Under the pieces are notes generated by a model. That model was not told where the DNA came from and did no database searches. It saw only the letters and a list, made by a program, of their open reading frames with translations. A program made the position numbers and the translations under genes. This document shows positions 24,109 through 35,360 of a stretch of DNA of 64,000 nt, in pieces (positions within the stretch are counted from its first letter, which is position 1; each line of letters begins with the position of its first letter). The DNA is from Endocalyx cinctus (lineage: Eukaryota > Ascomycota > Sordariomycetes > Amphisphaeriales > Apiosporaceae), in NCBI GenBank assembly GCA_001600455.1, contig BCKC01000007.1, positions 735,394 through 799,393 of the forward strand, given 5' to 3'.

Positions 24109-27100
24109 ATGGTCCCTGACGCGCGCCTCAATGATCGAGATACTCGTAACCCCCGCGACCATGTCTTAGGCACGGAATCATCAAGTCAGGACACTAAGTC
24201 GCATATTGGGCTGACAGACGGCATCTTCTTGTCCCATGCTTTCGAAAACTCCCTAACGAGCGACAATCCTGATAACGTTTTCGTGGACAAGTCTACGTTT
24301 GCGCCATGGATGCCGGATATCGATGCTCCCATTGTCATTGATTTGGAAGCCCCTGAGCTTATTGCGGATCCATTTTCAGATATTAGCGACAATGTAGCAA
24401 ATAGCTCTACAGCAAATCTCTTTGGTGAATCTAACATGGACTTAGATAAGTTCACTGATGCTGTGAATATTGAATATAATATCAGCAACGATACAATAGT
24501 CTGCTTTGGGACGGTTAGCGGTCCCCCCCAAGTCATCTCATCTTGACGGTCTAAAGCTGATCCCACTAGGTCTCTAACCTTGCGGCAATGTATGAGCGTC
24601 GGAGTTCTGGGAAGCTATCTTCATCATTTGAAGTGAACCTGGATTCATGCGACTGTTTCAGTTCAGACCAAGACCCATATATTCGAGGACGCATCCAGGG
24701 TGAGGAGGCCCAGTTGATCGGAAGTCTGATGGATGAACCAGCCCTTAAATTATACGTCGTCTGCACTCTCGACGCGAAGCCTTTGCCCCCGCCCACCATA
24801 AAGAAAAGGGGCCGTAATCGAGAACTTTGGCCTTGCACTCTTGATCTTACCGTATATGGACCCATGAATTTATTCGATAATATCGGGGATTGGTTTCAAA
24901 ACTTTGGCTTTTACTTACAAGACCCGAGAATATGTCACTTAGACACGAGATACTGCAATCCCCAAAGGCTATCATCCGACTGTCTTGATTGTTACCCTTT
25001 GGTTTCTGATGTGGTCTCACAAATGTCGCTACTGACCCTCAAGGAGCTTCCAGAGAGACCAGATTTCCTAGATATTCTGAGCAGTCACGTCGATCTGGAG
25101 GAAGCAGCTCAGCCCCTAGCTATAAGAACAGCTCTCAAGAGGTAAGATTCCCCTAATCTGGAGAGCTTTTTTTTTTTTATAACAAACCCCTCCCCCCTTC
25201 CCCAACCTCCAAAAAAAAAAACGGATAAATACTAAATACATGTTCCAGTCACCAAAAGCAAGCCTTAACATTCATGTTGAACAGAGAGGAAGGCTGGGGC
25301 TTTAATAACAAGCAGCCAGATATCTGGGATACTATAGACACTAATCGCGGAAGATTGTATGTGTACACATACCTCCCTATTTACTAGGGGAAATAATATG
25401 AAGAACCGCCTACTAATATGATTTAAGTTTTATGAACACCATTTCTCAAGTCTGCCAGCCCGAAGAGCCCCCGGCTTTCTACGGTGGTATCATAGCAGAT
25501 CCGATGGGACTAGGCAAAACACTCACCATGATCGCCCTGGCGGCCACCGATCTCGAAGTCAATCAACCTGTCTCGGGAGAACTTCAAGATATCTATACTG
25601 ATAGGCAGGAAGTTCCGGCGACGCTCGTTATCGTCCCTCCACCTCGTATAGTTAACCCAATCACCCTGACTAGATATACAATAGTAGAAAGCCAACTAAC
25701 GAAATATTGTCCTTACAGTGCTTGATACTTGGGAAGAGCAACTTTTTGAGTAAGTTTCAAATTGAGTATATCATAAATAAGTAACTAAAACGTCTAACTG
25801 ACCTATGTAGACATGTCAACGAGGGTGCATTGGTTTGTCGTCGCTACTACGGCAAGAACAGGGCAGCCGCGGCGGAAGAATTTGACACTGTTAATATAGT
25901 GCTCACAACTTATCATACAGTCTCTAGCGAATGGAAGGCGAGCCAGGATGCTGGCCAAGAGGTGGGGAAGTCTCTTCTCTTTACAGTTTGCTGGAAAAGG
26001 ATTATACTCGACGAAGGTAGGTATAGCCCTGTCCGGTAAAAGGAATCTCACAGTCTGATAACGTAGATAGCGCACTATATTCGTAACGGAAACGCCAGGA
26101 TGGCCCGCGCCGTTTGCGATCTCGATTCAGCTTCCAGGTGGGCTGTTACCGGTACACCCATCCAGAATCGTCTTGGAGACCTAGCGAGCCTTCTTAAATT
26201 CATTCGCGCTCACCCATATACCGATCCGAAGTATTTCGACGCTGATTTCTCTCGTCCGTGGAAGTCTGGAGGCGACGAAGAAGCCGTGAAAAGACTTAAG
26301 CGGCTATCGGCGTGCCTCCTTCTCCGCCGCCCCAAAGAATCTGTCAACCTTCCTTCTCGGCGAGACCTCGTTTATTCCGTCGAGTTTACATCGGAGGAGA
26401 GGGCTGTTTACGAAGAGATCAGGCATCAGACCATCAATAACATCGACGAGGCGCTCGAAACCAATACCGGATCTTCTAGGCCCAATGTATACGTCAACGC
26501 TCTACAACAAATTGAATCATTACGTTTATTCAGCAACCTAGGACTTCATTATCATTCGAGGCACGAGAAGCAGCTGCCACACTACTCGAACTTAGACGAG
26601 TGGAAACATATCGCGCAACGAACTTTCAACTCGCAGCGACAGATGACTTCGGTCACTTGCTCGCAGTGTTCATCAGCCCTAGTACTCACAGAGTCGTTTT
26701 TTGACGATTCGGCACATCCTGCTGAAAATCCACAGTTTACCGCGTGCATGAAGTATATCTGCGGTGATTGTACGGGCAAACTCACCCGATTAGGCAGCAG
26801 TATCGATTGCGGTCATATACCTGTCTGTTATACAGCTCCCGTTTCGACAAGTGCAGCGGCGTTGGAAGAGGTCGATAGCCTCGTACCTATGTCCCAGCTG
26901 CAAAAAGCGCCGCTTACTCTTCCGTCTAAGATCAAAGCCGTAATCGACGATATTAAAAATGTGCCTTCGGACATTAAATGGTATGTCTAAAAATTGAGCC
27001 CACGTTTATACAATATATGTTCTTATCACGCATGTTATTAGCATTGTTTTTTCAACTTGGAGATTGACCCTCGATTTGATAAAAGTCGGGTTAGATCAGG

Positions 27101-27732
27101 CTGGGATCGCTAGCATCCGGTTCGATGGCAAAGTACTACAGAAGGATCGTCAATCAGTCATAAATACATTCCGATCCGACCTGAACGTCCGGGTGATGCT
27201 ACTCACGTTGTCGTGTGGTGCGGTTGGGTGAGTGCTTCTGCATAGGCAAGCGTTAGGATTATGTATTACAAACAACTAACCAAATATAGCCTTAACTTGA
27301 CCATGGCATCTCGAGCATATCTTATGGAACCTCACTGGTAACTCCCCGCGCAATTCTTGATTAATTTGTTGTTCCTACTTGCTGATCAACTAGGAATCCG
27401 ACGTTGGAGGAGCAATCGCTCGCACGGGTTCATAGACTCGGTCAAACCCGCGATGTGGAAACCATACGGTTCTATGTTCGTGATTCATTCGAACAGGTGA
27501 GACGTCCAGCTATTAACTCGCCGCCAAGCTTAGTTTTAATCGTTGGAACAGCAAGTGATGATCGTGCAAGAGACCAAGAAACAGCTAGCAGGTGTCTTGT
27601 TATCTTCTCATGACAATGAGTATAAGGAGAGCAACTTAGGAACACTCGAGGTATGCAACTGATGATTGCAGTCGAAGGGTCGAAGAGATGCGCTAACTAA
27701 AACTTCGTAAGAAACTACGATCCTTGCTTTGA
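24109..27732 (+). CDS. RAD5/HLTF-like SNF2 helicase with a degenerate RING region
   Basis: Twelve exons, join(24109..24513,24570..25141,25249..25356,25428..25645,25719..25749,25811..26016,26071..26980,27042..27227,27290..27337,27394..27496,27552..27650,27712..27732), 968 aa, every junction GT-AG and in phase. Motif I ADPMGLGKT (GLGKT at 389-393), motif II DEAH at 512-515 assembled across an intron, VTGTPIQNRL, then helicase C starting IVFSTW at about 818 and motif VI ARVHRLGQ at 905-912. Between the lobes is a Cys-rich stretch (TCSQC...ACMKYICGDC...DCGHIPVC) placed where RAD5/HLTF proteins carry a RING. Several ligands look displaced, so ubiquitin-ligase activity is doubtful. The family remodels DNA-protein complexes, often in DNA repair. 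The first 135 residues are acidic and unrecognised. It stands head-to-head with the NACHT gene. Confidence 0.87.
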
Positions 27733-29055
27733 GTCCACGGGTGATTTAGACCGGTGCAGACGTTCTAGATACTGCAGGGGTAGTTACAGCTCAAATGTCA
27801 CAGACACACTACAATCTTGAGACGATACCTCTCCTCTCGGGGCAGAGTTCGACGGTATATAAAGAGGCGAAGGGATTGATTATGAAGGAGCCAAAGCGCA
27901 TAAGCTAGATTACCGTAAGTACAGAACCAGTTACTAAGATGATCAAGGAATAGATAGGCGTGCCTGGCGTGTTGTCCGCCACTACCCTGACGTTATGCTT
28001 GTCTTGTTTTAATAATGGGTCGTCCTCCTGAAAGTTAAAAGAGAAATTTAGTATATATTCGGCATATACATAAGGTATATATTCATTGTATATTGCAGGA
28101 CCATTTAGCTGATCGTCTGAATGAGAACTGAATCTGAAAACTTGAGAGGAATTATTAAGCGTACACTCGGACGATTTTAAGAAGTCGCTTAAAATGTAGA
28201 GTTAATTCATAAGTAAGCTTTAGGTTACATTACAACTGCTTAGTATGGATACTTGACTGATACTGTGTAAGTGACTAAAGCGGCAGAGCGGCTGTCTTAA
28301 AAAAGTACGCTAACCTAATTTGAGACTACTCGCTGAAGCTCCTAACCTTGCTATGAACAAGTACTGTGTACAGTAGTCTTAGGGGAGCTGGGGAGGTACC
28401 CCAGGAAAAGATGATCGTGGAACAGCGCACTCCAACTTTCTATCAGGTTAAATTCTTTCTGATCTCTTAATACAAAGAGAATTGACTCTTTTTCAACACG
28501 TTATTTCATCCTTAATACTTCTTATTATCTTGTTTTCAACGATGCAGACCGTTTTACCCGAGTAGGAATTCGGCGAGGGACGAAGCAGGTGGAAGAAGAG
28601 AGAGACCGCCCCTCTATATCTATCGTCGAGCTATTACCTATGAATTCCCATACTAAAAACAACGCCAACGGTGACGCCAACGTCAAAGCCAACCCTACTA
28701 GGCAAGACAGCGGTGGGCCTCGAAGTGTCATGAGCTCTACTAATGCACCGCAGCCACGGCGGAGACCACCTGTGCGAAGTGTAAGTTACAGTTATTCATT
28801 TATTTTAGCTTGGTCCAATTGTTTTTTTTTTTTTCTTCGTCTAATATATCTTTTTTTTTGTGTTTACAAACGATCTTTATTTTGCTTTCGTTCTTTTGAT
28901 CGTTTCACAATGATCACGTTCGTATGATTGCCGATTTACATCTTTGAATCTGTACCCTAACGGGACGTTCATTCCTTCATCTTCTTCATGCAGTGACCAA
29001 AACCCCCAAGGATAGATACAAGTCTTCCTTTTCTTTACCATAAGACACTAACATC
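27733..29055. other. Intergenic and spliced leader of the membrane-protein gene
   Basis: The first ~800 bp show no gene. The last part looks like a 5' UTR: an upstream ORF at 28640-28780 followed by a consensus donor GTAAGT at 28781 and the first usable acceptor ATGCAG ending at 28993. Confidence 0.5.
28640..28780 (+). promoter_or_regulatory. Upstream ORF in the leader of the DUF2421 gene
   Basis: ATG 28640 opens 47 codons ending at a GTAAGT donor. If spliced to the acceptor at 28993 the next codon is TGA, so the uORF ends at the junction. No acceptor tested lets it read through to the main ATG at 29056, because stops lie in each frame. Confidence 0.4.
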
Positions 29056-32000
29056 ATGCCATCACCGTCGCGACGACGACAGAAGCTTCGAAATGGCACC
29101 TGGATTATTCCTAGCACCGGAGAACGGACTCGACGTCAATTTACCTTGCGATATCCCAATTTCGACGGTCCAAACGATGATACCGCGGCAACGGATCTTA
29201 CCGAAATCGAAACGTGGAAGGGAAAGGCATTGCATATATTACACTACCTTAGGGTGACGATATGTCAAATATGGGCCTGGCTCAACTCTCCCAAGGGGCA
29301 CGGAACCATAAAGTGTTCCGTCGCCTACTTGCTGGCTAGTATGGGAACATTCTGGCATCTAGCCGCCTTATTTCTTGGACCTATGGACGGCAAGCATATT
29401 GTAGCCACCATTGTCGTCTATTTCAACCCGGCCCGGTCCGTCGGATCTCAGATAGAGGCCGTTGCCATTGCCATTATAGCCGTTTCTTATGCCATCATAA
29501 TCGGTATCTGTTCTATGGCCACTTCATTACTCGTTGGGGACGTCTGGGAGATGCGACCGCTCTCGTATGTCGTGATTCTCGTCGTCTTCATAGGGTTTGG
29601 CTTAGGTTTTGTCGGCTGGGTAAAGCAGAAGCTTAACAATCCCCTCGTCAGCGTTGGCGCGAGCATAGCGTCCATTGGTATAATCACCATCATCACGAAA
29701 GAAGGCTCTGTCCACGACCACGTTTTCTCGAACCGGAAGGTCGTACAGTACCTGAAAATACTACTCCTGGCAACCGTGATATCCACGTTAGTCAACGTTA
29801 TTCTCTGGCCTGTATCGGCGAGACGAGCGCTCCGCAAATCTATGCGCAACGCATCTACGTCTCTCGGCGAAATGTTAGCTTTGATTTCGAGCGGGTTCTT
29901 GAGTGGTGTGGAGGAAGAATTCAGCTCCAAAGCCTTCAATAAGGCAAACGCTGCCTACACTTCTACGTTGGCTCAGATGAATAAGAACGCCCGCGAGTCT
30001 AAGTATGAATATTATTTAATAGGTCAAGAGCGTATATATCGCCATGATAAAACTGTAGTAAAATCTATGGAGGGTCTTGCCCAGTCTATCGGTGGGTTAA
30101 GAAGTGCGGCTACAACCCAGTTCGAGTTGCTTAAAGAAATCTCGACCGCCCCGTTTTCCCCCATCTCGGTGCGACCTCGCGACCCCAACCTCTTCTCCCC
30201 GGACTTCAACCGGCCGTTGTCGAGTCCTTTCAGGAGTGGTAGTATGTTCAGTAACCTTTCAGCCATCGACGAAGCCCCTGACGAGAGAAGCGATCGTGAA
30301 GATGAGCCGACACCAGCGCTGCTGCGTGCAGATTCGTTTGGACCATCGACCCCTTCGCTAAGGACACCATCAGATATCTTTGAATTGTTTATCACTCGGC
30401 TCGGACCGTCCATGAAATCTCTGGTCCACACTATGTCCGAAATACTCAAGGAGCCACCCTTCGGGGCTCCAGGCTTGCCGATAGAATTCAATGAGCAATT
30501 CAAAGACAGCTTGAACGAAGCTATCAGCCTCTATAATCAAGCAAGAGGGAAGGCTTTACAAGAATTGTACCAGTCTATAGAGTTCGGTAGGCCCAGGTCC
30601 GAAACGATCCAAGCAGACTTCGAGGAAGTTGCAGCTGCCTGCGGGCACTTCTCATTCAGTTTGCTTAGTTTTGCAGATGAGATGTCGAAGTACCTGGATG
30701 CGCTCGAAGATTTGAGAGACGTGACGGAACAGAATAAAAGAACCTGGTCATTTCTGAAGTTGTGGAGGCCGATTATCTCTTGGTGCAAATCTCGGCAGAA
30801 GGAGGAAGATCCCGAGCAAGCTGCTCTACTGAAGCCCATCAAGCGTATGAGACAATCGAAGTTACCGCAAGGAATTCCCGATGCCATGAAAAATCAACGG
30901 AGCTCTGCCGGCTGGGCCGCCGCTTCGAATGATGAAACTTTTTGGGGTGTCGTGGTCCGAAAGACTTCCCAAACTCTTCTCAAGTTTTTCCGATTCCTTG
31001 CGAGGGATGATAGTGAGTCAAGTTCCAATATTTTCGGGCGCGTTTTTACAATCAACTGACCGATTTATAGTTCGTTTTGGACTCAAGGTTGGCATAGGTG
31101 CTACTCTGTACGCAATGTTTGCCTTTATACCTGGAACGAGGGAAGTCTATAGTCACTGGCGAGGCGAATGGGGTTTGCTGTCATTCATGATCGTATGTTC
31201 AATGACTGTCGGTGCATCCAATGCTACCGGTATGGCTCGATTTACGGGGACGATAATAGGAGCTGCCTTCGTCATAGTCAACTGGTGGATCACGGATGGA
31301 AATGCTATTGGGCTCGCTTTACTTGGCTGGGCAGTTTCTTTCGGCGCGTTTTATATCATGGTTGACCGTGGCAATGCGGCATTTGCCCGTTTTATACTGC
31401 TTAGCTACAACGTGTCTTCTCTCTACGCCTATTCTCTCTCTCAGCAGGTTGAAGACGACGATGACGACGAGGGTGGCATTAACCCTAACGTCACAGAAAT
31501 TGCTTTCCATCGAGTTATAGCAGTCACCATTGGTATTTGTTGGGGGCTCATTATATGCCGCCTCATTTGGCCCTTGCCTGCTCGTAAGAAGTTCAAGCAA
31601 GGGTTAGCTGTTCTCTATCTGCAAATGGGCTTGATCTGGAAGCGTGGGCCTTTAGCCATTCTTTTACGAAACGACATGGCCAGTATGAGTTACATGAGGA
31701 TAGGAGAGCAAGCTGCTATGCAGCGGTACGCGACGCAGTTACAGACTCTTCGTGTCGCCGCAAATAACGAATTTGAGTTACGCGGTCCTTTCCCATTCGA
31801 GACATATGGTCGCATTTTATCATCGACGCAGCGCGTGCTCGACGCATTCCATGCTATGAGCTTAGTGACGCAGAAGCATGGCCGACTAACAGAAGGAGAG
31901 AAGGCCCTATTATACCATACGGCAGATGAGCGGGCTCAACTTTGCTCCCGCATCTGCCACGTCTTCCAAGTGCTAGCTTCGAGTATGATGCTCGAGTACC

Positions 32001-32323
32001 CACTCACGGACGCCGTTCCGAGCGTGATGGCCATCCGAGACAAGCTGCTCGGTAAGATATTTCGGTTCAGAAAGGAGCACAACGAGGGCTGGAATGAGGT
32101 CGACCACACCGGTAAAGCCACCACTCCTGCCTCGTCTACTATGGTGGGCACGATGATGAATGTCCCTAAGTTGGGCAAGATCACGATCGAAGAACCGGAT
32201 TACGCCCTCTTATACGCGTACGCGCTAGTTACCGGTCAGGTAGCTAACGAACTGAAGGCGGTGGAGAAGGAAGTCGAAGATCTATTTGGTCGCCTCGACG
32301 AAGATGCACTCCTTCTTCAATAA
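29056..32323 (+). CDS. Multipass membrane protein, BRE4/DUF2421 (aromatic-acid exporter-like)
   Basis: join(29056..31012,31071..32323), 1069 aa, with a 58-bp intron (GTGAGT ... CTGAC ... TAG) joining RDD to IRFGLKVGIG. The start MPSPSRRRQK is the only ATG without an upstream in-frame alternative, as TAA lies five codons before. After a basic cytosolic N-terminus there is a first hydrophobic block of about six helices (roughly 88-260), a long hydrophilic middle with Ser/Pro-rich stretches, and a second block of helices (roughly 660-860), then a soluble C-terminus. This two-block layout is that of the fungal ER-transporter-like 6TM N-terminal/DUF2421 family, which includes yeast Bre4 and is related to FUSC/ArAE exporters. 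Substrate unknown. An AATAAA lies 22 bp past the stop. Confidence 0.85.
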
Positions 32324-33281
32324 TTCATACTTGGAGAGGTAGTGAATAAAAATCAAATTCGCTAACTACACATACACATATACTGAACTCCAGTACTTTT
32401 TCTTTTTTTCTTTTTTTGTGTCTCATTTGGAAGTCGGATACAAGAAAAAAGACTTATTAGCATAACTGAGCAAGGGCGCCTTGGGTTTAGGTTTCATTTG
32501 TCTGGATAGAGATATATATACCTCTTGCACTTCTTAGCCTGCTCAACGTTGATTGATTGGCACGTATGGTAAACAGTACTTAGATGCCGCATAGGAAAAG
32601 GAATAGCGGCTGGGAAAAAGGAAAATTCAGTACATACATAAAATTTTGATCATTCTTATTATGTGTTTTTAGTTTTGAGATACACATACACGTACATATT
32701 TACGGAATAGAAATTCCACAGCGTTTCAAGGAACTTAATACCACTACTCAATCTTCTACATCCTCTGTCTCGTAGGTTTCCTTTGTTTCTTTCTCCCTAC
32801 CGTGGACATGGGATAGGTGAGTGTATTCACAGATTCGATCGCATCACAGCAAAGCATGCAAGATCAGCTCAAATGTTGGCCTAGCTTTTATATGTGAAGA
32901 ACATATATACGAAAAATCAAGCCAATGCATCTAAATTCAAGTTTCCTTCGATCCCGTAGAACACCATATAATGAGACGAAACAAAACAATAGAAAAATGC
33001 AAAATCCCTTCCGGACGTACACTCTTCTCATGGCTATCCCCCTTTCCTGGCTTATATCTAGGTATCTTTTCGGTTGATACATGTTTACTTCTGTCCTCTT
33101 ACTCCTTTTTTTTACCTGCAGTTTTGCTAGAAGCTATAACATGCTTCCTTCGGAGTTCATTGATTTCTATACGCATATATTGATCATTCATCGTCTCATC
33201 TGCTTATAAGGTTCCACAGAAAATCTGGCGCTGTTTTTTTTTTTCTTATTTTTCGGGTCTCTCGTACATGAATAAAATTTT
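32324..33281. other. Convergent 3' region between the DUF2421 gene and ERV41
   Basis: AT-rich DNA with T tracts. No gene seen. Confidence 0.5.
32345..32350 (+). terminator. Polyadenylation signal AATAAA
   Basis: Perfect AATAAA just downstream of the DUF2421 gene stop codon. The very short distance may mean it is only one of several sites. Confidence 0.35.
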
Positions 33282-34596
33282 TCAGTCCTCGTAACCTCCC
33301 TTAGCACCAATAAACCCCTCGTTATGGCCGGTACGGCCCCTCCTGCGCCGTCCGACGACCTCGCGGAGCCACTCGGAGATGGTGAAGCCCCAGTGGCCGG
33401 CGACGAGGACGCCGCTGACGAGGTTGACGATCTTGACGAGGAAGGCGAGGAAGCTGGCCCGACGCTCCTCGATGGTCAGGAGGATGGGCTCGATGTCGTA
33501 CTTGAAGAAGACGCCCGGGACCATGCGCTCGCCCACCTCCTTGCTCTGCTCCGTCACGGCGTACTGGTTCGTGAAGACGGTTCGGGACGAGGAAGACGGG
33601 TTCACGCTGTAGATGGTAGGCACTACCGACATGTAGTACTGGAACTTGTAGAAGTGCGCCGCCGCCACGTTGATCGTCCGGTCGAGCGGGTTGACGAGGG
33701 AGGGGTAGTAGGGTCCGAAGGAGAGCTCCGAGACGACGTGCGAGAAGTTGAAGGCTGTGGGTAAAAGAGGTTAGCTATCTGTAACTCCCGCTTATACGTC
33801 ATCTTCAAAGGTATTTTGATGAAGAACATACCACTGTGATCTAAATGCTGACCCATCTCGGCGTATCCGTGACCTCGGGCGGTGATATGGAAATCGCCCT
33901 GGACCTTGTTGAGCTCCAAGCTACCGTAGATACGACAGCTGTCCTCGGGGTGATGCCAAAGCCTCGGCGTCTTCGCCCAACGGGCCTTCTTCCTGCTCTG
34001 GGCGACGATATCGTGAACGTGCTCCTCACCGAAACCCTCGTCGTGCCACCCGGCGCCGGTGACGGTCCTGCCGTTGGCGTCCTTGTTGAGCTTGTGAATC
34101 CCTTTGCTATCGACCCACTGGACCCAGCTGGTCGGGTCCTCCTTCAGCCTCGAGGCGGCGTAGATCCTATCGCCGGCGGCGTCCTGGACGTTCACGTGCA
34201 GGTCCTTGCACTTCATCCGCATCACCACGTCCAGGTTGATCTGCATGCTGTGTCCGACCCCCTTCTCGACCGAGAAGGTGTGGTCCTCCGATCCCCGCCA
34301 CCAGGCCGACAGCTCGGACCAGAGGAGCAGGAGCGATACGAGGGACATGGCGACCGTCCATTTGCCGCCCCCGGACGTGCGCGTTACGTATTGCGGTTTC
34401 GATTTGGCTGTTGTTCGGTTTGGGAAGTTAATTAGCTTCTTCTAAGTCCGCGCGACGATTTCCCATTTGATCCGGTAGTTGGTAAGGAGATAGGAAAAGT
34501 AATTGGCTTACGAAATGCGTCAAAAGCTTTTACAAAGCCGGCGCCCGAAGGCGGTTCGTCATCGTAATGACTTTTCTCGTCGTATCCGTTCATCAT
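33282..34596 (-). CDS. ERV41: ER-Golgi cargo receptor Erv41 (ERGIC2 homolog)
   Basis: complement(join(33282..33754,33832..34407,34512..34596)), 377 aa. The start is MMNGYDEKS at 34596. Exon 1 ends FDAF and joins PKSKPQYVTRTSGG, the ERGIC_N signature region. The first membrane helix follows (VAMSLVSLLLLW, about residues 50-65). The lumenal domain (HSMQINLDVVMRMKCKDLHVNVQDAAGDR...) has the conserved HDIV and HITARGHGYAE features of the COPII-coated ERV family, and a second helix near the C-terminus (FLVKIVNLVSGVLVAGHWGF) is followed by a basic cytosolic tail. With Erv46 this protein cycles between ER and Golgi and retrieves escaped ER residents. Length matches the family. The coding part is markedly GC-rich compared with its surroundings. 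Confidence 0.92.
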
Positions 34597-35360
34597 GATC
34601 GGTCGGCTCTTCGGGAGGATGATCTGTCAATATACAGAAAGAAAAAAAAGAAAAAGAAAATGGCCTTTGCGCCAGGCCTTATCACCGCATCTGTTTTTAT
34701 TCCTTCTTGGTTTTTTTGTTTTCTGCTAAAAGAAATGTATATATATAATGAATAAGATCGAATTGACGCAATTGACCAGGAATCTTTTATATGTCAATTG
34801 TACGTTGTCGTCTTATTCAATGGGTGAGGAAGGGGATGAGAATAAATAAAAAAAGATCGATAAATGAACACGACAGCTTTCCTTAACTTTCAATCCCTGT
34901 CGCGCATAAGTGACAGTAAGCTACCTGTACTCTGCTGTACTTAATAGCCTGTCAGACCACTACAAGTATACCTAGGTACATACCTACCTAAGGTATAGTG
35001 TCTGAGTGTTAATATAGCTTACGTATAGAATATGGATAAATACATCTGACGACGTTAATGCCGTTTATATGGATATTTATATTGATATCAAAATATATAC
35101 ATATCCGTATATAAGTCTCGGATATAATTTCTTCAACAACGTAGTGATATTCATCTCTGAAATCAAATCTATTTCAAAATAACCTCCTCTATATGAAGAA
35201 TTTAACCCCCTGAGTCTACTAATACAAGAAACTAAAACAAAACTATCTTACATGCTTTTTTCCCCCTTTAAGCCCGTGTTATCCCCGTAATCTACAAACG
35301 ACTCCTTTTTTTTTCTCGCTCTTATGACTAAAGCCACACTCTTATCGTTATTTTCATATC
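34597..35360. other. Intergenic: ERV41 promoter and 3' flank of the DUF3632-like gene
   Basis: AT-rich. Contains the palindrome TACCTAGGTA at 34969-34978. No gene seen. Confidence 0.5.

Noticed and set aside
30929..31070. Independent start at 30929 for the second half of the transporter
   Set aside because: It overlaps exon 1 in another frame. The GTGAGT...TAG intron at 31013-31070 joins the halves in phase.
33324..33764. Plus-strand ORF of 146 codons, and a longer one at 33845-34435
   Set aside because: Both are antisense to ERV41 exons and are a by-product of its GC-rich codons.
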